Assembly (NCBI RefSeq): GCF_001591605.1
Contig: NZ_BCVF01000009.1
Span: forward strand, 1 to 64,000
Reading direction: 5' to 3'
Length of the DNA stretch: 64,000 bases
Origin: Bacillus badius NBRC 15713
Lineage (GTDB): Bacteria; Bacillota; Bacilli; Bacillales; Domibacillaceae
Position numbers and translations under genes: made by a program
Notes under the pieces: model-generated
Seen by the model: the letters and a program-made list of their open reading frames with translations, nothing else
Told to the model about the DNA's origin: nothing
The model's database searches: none
Shown here: positions 8,594 through 16,357 of the stretch, piece by piece
How positions within the stretch are numbered: position 1 is the first letter of the stretch
How the letters are laid out: each line of letters begins with the position of its first letter

Positions 8594-8676
8594 AAAGATA
8601 GTGATATCCTAACTAATGGAGCGCCGCCAGCTTTTTCGATCAAGCAGCACTGCTAATTTGGATCACTATCTTTTGA
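8594..8676 (-). terminator. Terminator-like long hairpin after the partition operon
   Basis: GATAGTGAT and ATCACTATC pair around a loop of roughly 50 bases. On the minus strand the stem is followed by TTTTTC, just past the stop of the RHH gene. Confidence 0.45.
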
Positions 8677-8681
8677 GTTAT

Positions 8682-8966
8682 TTAATTTTTTGCTTCTTTT
8701 AAATATTTTTCTAAGGCTTCTTCAATGAGAATATAGATGTTTTTTTCCTGAATGAGTGACTGCATTTTCAGCTCTTTATGTAAATCCGTTCGTAAATCAA
8801 AAGATACACGCTTTCTCTCCACTTTCTTTTCTTCCTTTCTTGGTTGGTTTATTTCTTCTTTTAAAGGAATGTTGTTATCTTCTTCAATGGTTTCAGCTAA
8901 TGCCTGTGTAGGCGTAATGGTTTTCTGCAGGCGTTTTCTGTTTTTAATGTCATTCACCTTTGACAC
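8682..8966 (-). CDS. Small ribbon-helix-helix partition partner (ParB/CopG-like)
   Basis: A 94-residue protein whose C-terminal half has ribbon-helix-helix geometry: a strand Arg-Val-Ser-Phe-Asp-Leu (about 53-58), a helix from Arg-Thr-Asp-Leu-His and a second helix ending Glu-Lys-Tyr-Leu-Lys-Glu. The N-terminal half is charged and probably disordered, like the ParA-stimulating tails of small centromere-binding proteins. Its start overlaps the end of the ParA gene by 17 bases, so the two are translationally coupled. It most likely binds the replicon centromere and recruits ParA; the AACGTT repeats nearby are the natural candidate site. A stand-alone CopG-type repressor is the alternative. Confidence 0.75.
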   Translation of the reverse strand: MSKVNDIKNRKRLQKTITPTQALAETIEEDNNIPLKEEINQPRKEEKKVERKRVSFDLRTDLHKELKMQSLIQEKNIYILIEEALEKYLKEAKN

Positions 8967-9747
8967 GTTGGATCAGCTCCTTGTAGAAATTTCGATATTG
9001 CTCCAGTGCTTGTTTCAGTTCTGTATTTTCATTGAATCCATATAAAGAAAGTCTTCCAATAGGAGCTTTGCGTGTAATGATCGTCTCAAATACCTCATCC
9101 GGATAATCTTCTGCAATCAGCTCATTAAAAGCTTTTGCATCACTGCGTCTTACATCATTCATAGTCCGCAAAATTCCTAATACTTGAGTGCCGCGGTTCC
9201 CTAATTCATTGGCGCTGGTGACAGAGTCCATAAAGTTTGGGATAGCGGAGTAGCTCCAGTTTGAACATTCGAACATCACGACGACGTATTCGCTGGCGCA
9301 AAGTGCATTGGTTGTTTGTTCAGAAAGTGACGGCGGCGTATCAATCACGATAAAATCATACTGGTCGCGCACTTGTTCTAATGCTTGATCAAGAACGAGG
9401 ATTGGTTTTTCACCTGCAGGAATGGTTTCTCCTTGATAGGTGCGGCCTGTATAGATCCACCGGGGCATGGTTGCCAGGAAGTTATTAGCAGGCAATAAAT
9501 CCAGATGATCATTGACCGGAACGATATAGCTCTTGATATCGCGCTGCTGCATCGCTTCTAGGACGGATTTTCCCATAAACTCATTGGCAGGCTGCCCGCT
9601 TAGAAGTTCGGTTAAATTCCCTTGACTATCCATATCTACGGCGAGGACACGATAGCCATCTTCCTGCATCAGGTGAGAGAGGATGCCTGTTGTCGTTGAC
9701 TTTCCGCAGCCCCCTTTTTGGATTCCCATTGTAATTGTAATAGCCAA
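8950..9747 (-). CDS. parA: ParA-type partition ATPase
   Basis: A 265-residue ParA/Soj-family P-loop ATPase. The deviant Walker A Lys-Gly-Gly-Cys-Gly-Lys-Ser-Thr lies at about 11-18, the Walker A' region Ala-Val-Asp-Met-Asp-Ser-Gln-Gly near 37-44 and Walker B Phe-Ile-Val-Ile-Asp-Thr-Pro-Pro near 132-139. It lacks the long N-terminal HTH of type Ia ParA proteins, so a type Ib system with a small RHH partner fits. The TTG start at 9747 has GGAAG 10 bases upstream; an ATG a few bases further upstream is out of frame. ATP-dependent ParA on the nucleoid segregates plasmid copies. One dispersed repeat lies 25 bases upstream. Confidence 0.9.
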   Translation of the reverse strand: MAITITMGIQKGGCGKSTTTGILSHLMQEDGYRVLAVDMDSQGNLTELLSGQPANEFMGKSVLEAMQQRDIKSYIVPVNDHLDLLPANNFLATMPRWIYTGRTYQGETIPAGEKPILVLDQALEQVRDQYDFIVIDTPPSLSEQTTNALCASEYVVVMFECSNWSYSAIPNFMDSVTSANELGNRGTQVLGILRTMNDVRRSDAKAFNELIAEDYPDEVFETIITRKAPIGRLSLYGFNENTELKQALEQYRNFYKELIQRVKGE

Positions 9748-9770
9748 TGTTCATATCTTCCTTTCTTCCA

Positions 9771-9796
9771 ATATTGTTTTCTTCTTTTATTCATTC
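9771..9796 (+). repeat. Dispersed repeat copy at the parA promoter
   Basis: ATATTGTTTTCTTCTTTTATTCATT, given here only by its core TTGTTTTCTTCTTTT, lies directly upstream of parA. The AACGTT part is degenerate. Confidence 0.55.
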
Positions 9797-9960
9797 TACA
9801 CTGAATCCTGTATCCCTTCCACTTTTTCATTTCTTTTCCTAGATTAAGAGGATCGATAAAAGAGCTTCTATACGTATCATACTTTGAGAGGCTCTTTGTT
9901 GCAAAGCACGAATGCAGAAAAGCTGTCTCATTTGTTTATAAGACAGCTAAAAAAACCATT

Positions 9961-9991
9961 CTTCTTTTCTTCTTTTTAATAAACGTTGTTT
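9961..9991 (+). repeat. Dispersed repeat copy, inverted module order
   Basis: The pyrimidine tract CTTCTTTTCTTCTTTTT comes first and AATAAACGTTGTTT follows at 9978-9991. The module order differs from the 10203 copy. Confidence 0.6.
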
Positions 9992-10202
9992 GGATGTTTG
10001 ATTGGTTTTTATGTTAGAGAATATCCTCTTAAGTCGTTTGTTTGCGCTATTGATGAAGTGCAAGCAGCTAGTTTGCTTCTAAAAACAGAATCGTTGTATA
10101 GGCAGTAATTACAATTGGAGAGTAAGGACCAGCGAAATGGGCTTTGGCAACCCGAACATAAGGCCCCAGGCCAGTGCTGTATAAGATCCACTTTACATTT
10201 AC

Positions 10203-10221
10203 AACGTTGTTTTCTTCTTTT
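10203..10221 (+). repeat. Dispersed repeat, reference copy
   Basis: AACGTTGTTTTCTTCTTTT, identical over 19 bases to the minus-strand copy at 1356-1374, continuing into CTTTCTTTATATC. Confidence 0.75.
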
Positions 10222-10407
10222 CTTTCTTTATATCTTTTTATTTGATGTATTCTCCTGGGGTCTGGCTAATGAAAGAAGGAACAGCTGATTTTAATAGAGT
10301 CCTTCTTGTGCGCACGCTTCTTCCTTATGTACGTACGGCCTTGATGCTGAAAGAGTAACTGAAAGCCCTCTTTTAACCAGAACAAGCCCGATGTTAATTT
10401 TATTGCA

Positions 10408-10437
10408 TTGTTTTCTTCTTTTGAATAAACGTTTATA
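10408..10437 (+). repeat. Dispersed repeat copy with second half site
   Basis: ATTGTTTTCTTCTTTT is followed by AATAAACGTTTATA, so this unit carries the pyrimidine tract with an AAACGTTT palindrome after it. Confidence 0.65.
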
Positions 10438-10702
10438 CTTTCTTTCCCTTAAATAAAGAAAGATTCTAATTTGCTAAATGATTCTAGACGTCTTTCTCCA
10501 GGCTAGTGCATGAGAGTCTATTTTTTTTCTTGCATGTTTCCTGTCGTGGATGTGGTCCGAGATGTCAGAGAGGAGGTGCCGGCCAATCCGTTCACTTTAA
10601 AAGCTGGTGGGCCTCTCAGAAAAAATAAAGCAAGAGGCTTTGTTTTCGTGAAGGTGAATGCTCTAGATTAAAACAAGAAATATTTATACCTTCTTTCCTT
10701 CC

Positions 10703-10719
10703 AACGTTGTTTTCTTCTT
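10703..10719 (+). repeat. Dispersed repeat copy
   Basis: AACGTTGTTTTCTTCTT, preceded by a further pyrimidine run CCTTCTTTCCTTCC. Confidence 0.7.
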
Positions 10720-10923
10720 AAATACTTTTTGTCTGTCCTTTCTTCACTGAAAGCAGAGATTGGCCAGGAGCTTTCAGAAGGGAGAAGCAAAGGCACGATT
10801 AGACAAACGTGACAGGTCTCATCCTTCACATGTTCACCATAGAGTTTTTTATTACTCACGTATAGGAGAAGCTAATCATCCTCCTGTCTTCTCAAAAATA
10901 AGTAATAAATTGATTCTTTGTTT

Positions 10924-10954
10924 CGTTGTTTTCTTCTTTTCAATAAACGTTGAT
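10924..10954 (+). repeat. Dispersed repeat copy with two CGTT half sites
   Basis: CGTTGTTTTCTTCTTTT is followed by AATAAACGTTGAT, so CGTT cores lie on both sides of the pyrimidine tract. Confidence 0.7.
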
Positions 10955-11032
10955 AAGTTCTTTTCAATAAATAAAGAAAAGAATACTTTTTTAGTACAAG
11001 GCAAAGAAGAAGCTGTTTCTATTCACGTTTTT

Positions 11033-11063
11033 GTCATCAGCCCTTGAAGTGGATGCATAACTT
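11033..11063 (+). promoter_or_regulatory. Possible sigma-E-type promoter of spoIIP
   Basis: GTCATCAG (11033-11040), 15 bases and CATAACTT (11056-11063) resemble the mother-cell sigma-E boxes. The match is partial, but B. subtilis spoIIP is sigma-E dependent, which makes it plausible. Confidence 0.4.
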
Positions 11064-11095
11064 TTTAGTAAAGGCAGAAACGAAGAGGGTGACCA

Positions 11096-12235
11096 ATGAC
11101 GAATAGAGATGATAATGCTTCGAACTTTTCTTTGCTAGTGGTCAGTCTGTTATTTCTTATATGCGCTTTCATTCTTGCCGCAAGTATTTTTTCGAGGGAA
11201 AGACAAGCTGTGTATGAGTATTTGCAGAAAAATGTAGAGACAGTTTCTCCGCCTATTTTGATGACGATGCTTGCAGCCGAGCTTCCTGCTTTTTCTTCTA
11301 ATCATGTCAAAAAGAATCCATCCTCTATTATTTCGCTAGGGTTTGAGTTAGCGACGAATATCAACATAGGAGATGTTCGCAGTTTAGTGGGAAATGAGTT
11401 GCCAGGGTTTGAAATCTATAAAGATGAAATCCTCGTTACTGGGAAAGGAACTAATTTTGCTACTCTTCCTATTGAGTCGGCTCCTCCCTTAGAGGATACG
11501 CTTAACACAACGGATACAGCCAAAGATCCGCCAACAGAGCCTGACCCAGATAGGGGGAAAGTGAATCCGCCCAAGCGGAAGAGTTTTTATATTTACCACA
11601 CCCATAGCTGGGAGTCTTATTTGCCATTGCTCGGTCTGGAAGGAAACCCGGATGCTGATAAAGCTGTTGATTCTAAAATGAATGTTACGGCAGTCGGCGA
11701 AATGCTCGGGAAGGAACTTGAAAATCTGGGATTGGGCGTAACGGTAGATAAAACGAATATGGGGGAAGAGCTGAAAAGGAAAGGATGGAAAACAACCAGA
11801 TCATATAAAGTGTCCCGGACATTCGTTCAAGCAGCCATGGCCGAAAACGGGGATTTACAATATTTTATTGACCTGCATCGAGATTCTTTAAGAAAGAAGA
11901 ATACCACCGTTTCTATTAATAATAAAAGCTATGCCAAAGTCGTATTTGTTGTCGGCAAAAACAATCCTAACTTCAATGAGAACCTTAGCCTAGCAAAAGC
12001 CATCCATAACATTCTGCAGCAGCAGTACCCTCATTTAAGCAGGGGGATTATTGGCAAAAGCGGAAAAGGCGTGGATGGAGTCTATAATCAAGATTTATCC
12101 CAGCGCTCGATTCTCATTGAGATAGGGGGCGTTGATAACAACATGGATGAATTGCGCAATACGACTAAGGCGTTAGCCTATGCTATAAATGAATATTACC
12201 GGAAGGCCAAGAGAGTAGGGGGAGAAGGTGAGTGA
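11096..12235 (+). CDS. spoIIP: Stage II sporulation protein P (SpoIIP-like)
   Basis: A 379-residue membrane-anchored cell wall hydrolase. One N-terminal transmembrane segment (about residues 12-32) is followed by an extracytoplasmic stalk with a Pro/Asp-rich linker (about 130-160). The catalytic domain opens with the family motif Tyr-His-Thr-His-Ser-Trp-Glu-Ser-Tyr near 166-174 and ends with the amidase-like Ile-Leu-Ile-Glu-Ile-Gly-Gly. SpoIIP cleaves peptidoglycan with SpoIID during engulfment of the forespore. The length is close to the usual 400. Start ATG 11096 follows GAGGGTGACC. SpoIID and SpoIIM are not adjacent, so this looks like an extra copy on the accessory replicon. A partial sigma-E promoter lies upstream. 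Confidence 0.85.
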   Translation: MTNRDDNASNFSLLVVSLLFLICAFILAASIFSRERQAVYEYLQKNVETVSPPILMTMLAAELPAFSSNHVKKNPSSIISLGFELATNINIGDVRSLVGNELPGFEIYKDEILVTGKGTNFATLPIESAPPLEDTLNTTDTAKDPPTEPDPDRGKVNPPKRKSFYIYHTHSWESYLPLLGLEGNPDADKAVDSKMNVTAVGEMLGKELENLGLGVTVDKTNMGEELKRKGWKTTRSYKVSRTFVQAAMAENGDLQYFIDLHRDSLRKKNTTVSINNKSYAKVVFVVGKNNPNFNENLSLAKAIHNILQQQYPHLSRGIIGKSGKGVDGVYNQDLSQRSILIEIGGVDNNMDELRNTTKALAYAINEYYRKAKRVGGEGE

Positions 12236-12279
12236 AAGAGTGTTCATCCTTCACCTCCTGTTTTCAACTTTAATAAAGG

Positions 12280-12315
12280 AACGTTTATTTCTTCTTTTAT
12301 TTTAATGTTGTTTCC
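12280..12315 (+). repeat. Dispersed repeat copy after spoIIP
   Basis: AACGTTTATTTCTTCTTTT is followed by ATTTTAATGTTGTTTCC, so two CGTT/TGTT cores again bracket a pyrimidine tract. This is the rightmost copy of the main cluster. Confidence 0.6.
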
Positions 12316-12405
12316 TTCCTTCTTTCTTTCATACATAGCTTCTACACATAAGATTTAAAAAATGAGGGGCTACATAAAACCAAGCAGAACCGTTTTATCC
12401 AATAA

Positions 12406-12455
12406 AAAGAACCGTTCTCTCCTGTAGCAATAAAGAAAGGAGAACGGTTCTTTTT
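12406..12455. terminator. Bidirectional terminator between spoIIP and ycsI
   Basis: AAAGAACCGTTCTC (from 12406) pairs with the sequence ending GAACGGTTCTTTTT (to 12455). A- and T-tracts on the two sides serve both converging genes. Confidence 0.85.
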
Positions 12456-12503
12456 GATGAAAGCAGACTTTTCCTTCGCTCATGTTTTTAAACGGCGCCG
12501 CCT

Positions 12504-13295
12504 TTACAGCACACTAAGATCTTCATCTCGTATATCGCTAATAAACATATGACCGGGAGCGTGGGTAATCATGAGCGGCGGCTTGCTTTGTAAAGCCACT
12601 GCCTGAGGCGTTACGCCGCAAGCCCAGAAAACGGGAACTTCTCCTTCGCGAATGGTGACGGCCTCGCCAAAATCCGGCTCGGAAAGATCGGTGATGCCAA
12701 TCTGGCCCGGCTCGCCAATCTGGATAGGCGCACCGTGCACGGCAGGGAAGCGGGTGGTAATTTGAGTGGCGCGGATTGCCTCCTTAGGCAGCATAGGCCG
12801 CATGCTGACAACCATAGGACCGTCAAATATGCCTGCTTTTTCACATGAAACATTTGTTTTATACATCGGAACGTTTTTATGTTCCTCAATATGCCGAACC
12901 GGAAGGCCATTGGCTAGTAGCGCCGTTTCGAATGTAAAGCTGCAGCCCAGCAAGAAGGCGACCATATCGTTTTCCCAGTATTCTGTTATATCGGTCGTTT
13001 CCTCCGTGAAGATGCCCTCTTTATAGATGCGGTATTTAGGAAGATCTTTGCGAATATCTGCCTTCTCAGCGATTTTTTTGGGATGAAAGCAACCAGGATC
13101 GGTTACATCGAGCAAAGGGCAGGGCTTAGGATTCCGTTGGCAAAACAGCAGGAAATCAAAAGCGCAGTCTTTTTTTAAAACGACCAAATTAGCTTGGGCA
13201 AATCCATTGGCCATGCCCGCAGTCGGTCCAGTGATCTCTTGTTTCCGAATAAGCTCCCTAATCTGGCTGGCAGACATCTGGTCAGCATGTATCAT
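12504..13295 (-). CDS. ycsI: YcsI family putative hydro-lyase (DUF1445/UPF0317)
   Basis: A 263-residue soluble protein of the D-glutamate cyclase-like/DUF1445 family, length as in B. subtilis YcsI. Typical features are Pro-Thr-Ala-Gly-Met-Ala-Asn-Gly-Phe near 30, Thr-Asp-Ile-Thr-Glu-Tyr-Trp, and the C-terminal Pro-Val-Phe-Trp-Ala-Cys-Gly-Val-Thr-Pro-Gln and Thr-His-Ala-Pro-Gly-His-Met-Phe segments. Family members act on amino-acid-derived lactams or cyclic forms; its precise substrate here is unknown. Start ATG 13295 has GGGAGG 8 bases upstream; the longer frame runs through that ribosome site. It is the last gene of pxpA-ycsG-ycsI, 20 bases after ycsG, implying a role in 5-oxoproline/glutamate metabolism. 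Confidence 0.85.
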   Translation of the reverse strand: MIHADQMSASQIRELIRKQEITGPTAGMANGFAQANLVVLKKDCAFDFLLFCQRNPKPCPLLDVTDPGCFHPKKIAEKADIRKDLPKYRIYKEGIFTEETTDITEYWENDMVAFLLGCSFTFETALLANGLPVRHIEEHKNVPMYKTNVSCEKAGIFDGPMVVSMRPMLPKEAIRATQITTRFPAVHGAPIQIGEPGQIGITDLSEPDFGEAVTIREGEVPVFWACGVTPQAVALQSKPPLMITHAPGHMFISDIRDEDLSVL

Positions 13296-13315
13296 TTCTA
13301 AACCTCCCATGAAGA

Positions 13316-14542
13316 TTATTTAAATAGCAATGGCAGCTGTTCAAATAGTGTCATTATTCCCAAGCATCCCATAATCATAACGACGAATGCGCCCGTGATG
13401 GTCAGCCATAATGGATGTTTATAGTCTCCGACAATATTTTTCTTGTAAGCGGCGATCAGCAACGTTCCTAATGAAAGCGGCAGAATGAGCGCATTAAGGG
13501 CACCGACTAGCAGTAGGACTTTCACAGGGCGTCCGACTAACGCAAACGTTGCCGTAGAGACCAGGATAAACAGGATAATGACCCAATTGTGGTATTTTTC
13601 CAGTGCCGGGCTGAACGAACGAATAAATGAGACAGAAGTATAGGCTGCTCCTACAACAGAGGTAACGGCAGCGGCCCACATAATGACACCAAATATTTTA
13701 TAGCCGATGTCGCCGACAGCCAGTTGGAAAACAGAAGCTGGCGGGTTGTCTGGATCAATTGCCAGCCCTTGCGAAACGACGCCGAGTACAGCCAAGAATA
13801 AAGCAATCCGCATAATTCCTGTCGCTGTAATTCCCATAATCGAGCTTTTCGTTACTTCCGGCAAAGAATCAATCCCCTTAATTCCTGCGTCTAACAAACG
13901 ATGCCCGCCGGCAAAGGTGATATATCCTCCAACTGTTCCGCCAACAAGCGTGACAATGGCTAGTATACTGATTTTTTCCGGTTTTACCGTATTGGCGAGC
14001 GCTTCCCCGACAGGAGGGGAGGTAGAGAGTGCTACATACATCATCAGCAGGATCATGACAAAGCCAGCTGCCTGGGCAATCCGGTCCATCGCTTTTCCGG
14101 CTTCTTTTACGATAAAAATGAAGATGGCGAACGCCGCGCTAATTATCGCTCCGGTAATGGGTTGAATGCCAAGCATGGCATTGAGCCCGAGACCCGCCCC
14201 GGCAATATTGCCAATGTTAAAGGCAAGCCCTCCCATCACAATTAAGACGGCCAAAAATACGCCTAATCCCGGCAATACCTTGTTAGCAATCTCTTGTCCG
14301 CGCAAGCCTGAAACAGCAATAATCCTCCAAACATTCATTTGGGCAAAAACATCTAAAATTAAAGAAATTAAAATAACGAAGGCAAAGCTTGCGGCCAGCT
14401 GCTGGGTAAAGACGGTTGTTTGAGTGAGAAAGCCCGGACCGATGGAGGAAGTAGCCATTAAAAAAGCGGCGCCGAGCAAAACACTCCTATTGCTGGTTTT
14501 TTTCTTTGTTTTTACAACGGTTTCTCTTTTCAGTTCTGCCAT
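13316..14542 (-). CDS. ycsG: YcsG-like NRAMP-family transporter
   Basis: A 408-residue integral membrane protein with about eleven hydrophobic segments, of the NRAMP superfamily branch found beside 5-oxoprolinase genes. A short basic N-terminus (Lys-Lys-Lys around 12-15) precedes the first segment with Ser-Ser-Ile-Gly-Pro-Gly-Phe-Leu-Thr-Gln, which aligns with the first metal-binding helix of NRAMP proteins but has Ser-Ile-Gly-Pro-Gly in place of the Asp-Pro-Gly-Asn motif of true manganese carriers. That difference suggests a substrate other than divalent metal, perhaps the lactam used by the operon; this is inference. It lies 14 bases after pxpA and 20 bases before ycsI, in one operon. Confidence 0.85.
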   Translation of the reverse strand: MAELKRETVVKTKKKTSNRSVLLGAAFLMATSSIGPGFLTQTTVFTQQLAASFAFVILISLILDVFAQMNVWRIIAVSGLRGQEIANKVLPGLGVFLAVLIVMGGLAFNIGNIAGAGLGLNAMLGIQPITGAIISAAFAIFIFIVKEAGKAMDRIAQAAGFVMILLMMYVALSTSPPVGEALANTVKPEKISILAIVTLVGGTVGGYITFAGGHRLLDAGIKGIDSLPEVTKSSIMGITATGIMRIALFLAVLGVVSQGLAIDPDNPPASVFQLAVGDIGYKIFGVIMWAAAVTSVVGAAYTSVSFIRSFSPALEKYHNWVIILFILVSTATFALVGRPVKVLLLVGALNALILPLSLGTLLIAAYKKNIVGDYKHPLWLTITGAFVVMIMGCLGIMTLFEQLPLLFK

Positions 14543-14556
14543 ATAGATGCCCCTAT

Positions 14557-15321
14557 CTAGTTAATAATTGAAAGAATAGAAATGCAGTGTTTTTCCAGAG
14601 TGTCCTTGATGTATTTGGCAAAAGCGAGTGCATGCTCTCCATCGCCATGGATGCAAACGGTATCTGCTTTTAAGGGAACAGCAATATTTTGCTGAGAGAT
14701 GACTGTTCCCTCTGTTACCATTTTCACTACCTGTGACACAGACTGTTCCTGATCTGTAATCAAGGCGCCAGGCTCTGAGCGGGACGTCAGCTTTCCGTCT
14801 GATTGATACGTACGGTCGGCAAACACTTCATGTGCGGTTGGCAAACCAATTTTTTCTCCCGCTTTTGTCAATTCACTTCCCGCCAGGCCAAATAAAACAA
14901 GTGACGGGGAAATATCGTATACAGCTTGAGCAATCGCCTCGGCCAATGAAGCGTCCCTGGCCGCCATATTATATAAAGCGCCATGGGGTTTTACGTGCTG
15001 CATCGTTTCATTATGTACAGATAAAAAGCCTTGAAGAGCGCCGACCTGATAAACGACCATATCATAAGCTTCTTGTGCTGTAATTTTCATTTCCCGCCGC
15101 CCGAAACCGTTCAGATCCGGCAGGCCTGGGTGCGCGCCAACTTTCACTCCGTTGTCGATAGCTAGCCGAACAGTTTCTCTCATCACGCCAGGGTCACCCG
15201 CATGAAATCCGCAAGCAATATTGGCAGAGGTCACATACCTCAAGATTTCCTTCTGTTCTCTCAGCCTGTAGCGGCCATAACTTTCTCCAATGTCGCAATT
15301 CAAATCTACTTGAAACATCAT
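14557..15321 (-). CDS. pxpA: 5-oxoprolinase subunit PxpA (LamB/YcsF family)
   Basis: A 254-residue LamB/YcsF protein. The signature start Val-Asp-Leu-Asn-Cys-Asp-Ile-Gly-Glu (about 5-13), Ile-Ala-Cys-Gly-Phe-His-Ala-Gly-Asp (36-44), Val-Gly-Ala-His-Pro-Gly-Leu-Pro-Asp and the C-terminal Val-Cys-Ile-His-Gly-Asp-Gly-Glu segment are all present. PxpA works with PxpB and PxpC in ATP-dependent opening of 5-oxoproline to glutamate. Unlike in B. subtilis, where these genes run together, here pxpA leads a leftward operon and pxpB/pxpC run rightward from the shared 290-base control region. The region holds a cre-like site and a perfect 12-base dyad. Start ATG 15321 is preceded by AGGGAGG. Confidence 0.95.
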   Translation of the reverse strand: MMFQVDLNCDIGESYGRYRLREQKEILRYVTSANIACGFHAGDPGVMRETVRLAIDNGVKVGAHPGLPDLNGFGRREMKITAQEAYDMVVYQVGALQGFLSVHNETMQHVKPHGALYNMAARDASLAEAIAQAVYDISPSLVLFGLAGSELTKAGEKIGLPTAHEVFADRTYQSDGKLTSRSEPGALITDQEQSVSQVVKMVTEGTVISQQNIAVPLKADTVCIHGDGEHALAFAKYIKDTLEKHCISILSIIN

Positions 15322-15361
15322 TTTCCTCCCTGCAGACTTTTTTTCAGAGCGCTGCCTAAAA

Positions 15362-15375
15362 CGAAAGCGTTTACA
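15362..15375 (-). promoter_or_regulatory. Near-consensus cre (CcpA) site
   Basis: CGAAAGCGTTTACA differs from the cre consensus TGWAANCGNTNWCA only at its first base. It lies about 45 bases upstream of the pxpA start, consistent with carbon catabolite repression. Confidence 0.55.
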
Positions 15376-15383
15376 GTAAAAAT

Positions 15384-15414
15384 AACTAAAGTTCCGTAAT
15401 TAGGAACTTTAGTT
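15384..15414. promoter_or_regulatory. Perfect 12-base dyad between pxpA and pxpB
   Basis: AACTAAAGTTCC (15384-15395) and GGAACTTTAGTT (15403-15414) flank the 7-base GTAATTA. The dyad lies in the divergent control region, and the IclR-type KipR encoded nearby is the obvious candidate ligand. Confidence 0.6.
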
Positions 15415-15517
15415 TTGAAATGTAAAGTCATTGTAGCATAAAACAAAATGTCTGAATAGACTTTCTTGTCGGATTAATAGAAAATACAGAACTGACGTAA
15501 TATTGGCTTTTTTGCGC

Positions 15518-15546
15518 TTGTTTTTTCTTTTTGTCCTCTTTATAAT
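15518..15546 (+). promoter_or_regulatory. Promoter of pxpB-pxpC
   Basis: TTGTTT (15518-15523), a 17-base spacer and TATAAT (15541-15546) precede pxpB by about 60 bases. Confidence 0.6.
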
Positions 15547-15607
15547 TTAAAATAATCCATTTTTAAAAACATTTGTACCGAATAATGAAACTAATAGGGG
15601 TGTTAAT

Positions 15608-16357
15608 ATGAGTCATTCTTTTACAGAGATCGACATAAAACCTTTAGGTGACTCTGCATTGATCGTCCAGCTGGGTGAAGGCATAACCCCTTCTATTCAT
15701 CAAAAAGTGAGAGCGCTCTCAACAATATTAGAAGCTCAGCCATTCAAGGGATTTATTGAATCCGTGCCGGCTTTTCATAACATTACTGTTTATTATGATC
15801 CCGTAGCCGTTCAGCAGAATCAATCCAAATACGGGGAGAGGACTGATCGACTGCTGACGTCTTTTGAAGCTGTTTGCCAAGAAATCAATAAGCTGCTTGA
15901 ACAAGTAGATGAGAGGAAAGAGGCGGAAGCAAGGCTAATTGAAATTCCCGTTTTATATGGAGGCGAGTACGGGCCTGATTTAGAGGCGGTAGCCGCGTTC
16001 CATCATGTATCGGCAGAAGAAGTTATTCAAATACATACGCAAAATGAGTGTTTAGTCTATATGATCGGCTTTGCTCCCGGTTTTCCGTTTATGGGCGGGA
16101 TGGATGAAAGAATTGCTACGCCGCGCAGGGAAAATCCCCGATTGGCTATCGCACCCGGCTCTGTCGGAATTGCCGGCAAGCAAACAGGTGTTTATCCGCT
16201 TGAGACGCCAGGAGGATGGCAGATCATTGGCCGCACGCCTCTGGAGCTGTTTCGTCCGGATTCGTTTCCGCCAACGCTGCTGCAGGCTGGAGACCGAGTG
16301 AGGTTTGTCAGCATGTCTTCTGAAGAATACAAGGCTTATAAGGAGCGAAAGCGATGA
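15608..16357 (+). CDS. pxpB: 5-oxoprolinase subunit PxpB (KipI)
   Basis: A 249-residue protein with the two-part KipI/allophanate hydrolase subunit 1 layout: an N-terminal alpha/beta domain opening Pro-Leu-Gly-Asp-Ser-Ala-Leu-Ile-Val (about 12-20), and a C-terminal cyclophilin-like beta domain with Gly-Phe-Ala-Pro-Gly-Phe-Pro-Phe-Met-Gly-Gly and Pro-Gly-Ser-Val-Gly-Ile-Ala-Gly. PxpB and PxpC form the half of 5-oxoprolinase that acts with PxpA. In B. subtilis KipI also inhibits the sporulation kinase KinA, so the gene could influence sporulation. The ATG at 15608 follows AGGGGTG, and its end overlaps the pxpC start by 4 bases (ATGA), giving coupled translation. Confidence 0.95.
   Translation: MSHSFTEIDIKPLGDSALIVQLGEGITPSIHQKVRALSTILEAQPFKGFIESVPAFHNITVYYDPVAVQQNQSKYGERTDRLLTSFEAVCQEINKLLEQVDERKEAEARLIEIPVLYGGEYGPDLEAVAAFHHVSAEEVIQIHTQNECLVYMIGFAPGFPFMGGMDERIATPRRENPRLAIAPGSVGIAGKQTGVYPLETPGGWQIIGRTPLELFRPDSFPPTLLQAGDRVRFVSMSSEEYKAYKERKR

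Larger units (their letters stand above)
8367..8681. other. Intergenic region with repeat and long hairpin
   Basis: About 315 bases without a gene. It holds a dispersed repeat copy at 8512-8542 and, at 8594-8676, the terminator-like hairpin of the partition operon. Confidence 0.5.
9748..11095. other. 1.35 kb gene-free region carrying spaced repeats
   Basis: No frame here has both a credible length and a ribosome site. The region holds six copies of the dispersed repeat about 200-300 bases apart. A hairpin (AGCTGTCT and AGACAGCT, about 9922-9949) lies in the first interval. The sequences between repeats are not similar to one another by eye. Location between parA and spoIIP makes it a candidate centromere region. 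Confidence 0.6.

Noticed and set aside
13707-14423. Plus-strand frames opposite ycsG
   Set aside because: Low-complexity Ser/Pro/Ala/Ile translations typical of the antisense of a membrane protein gene.
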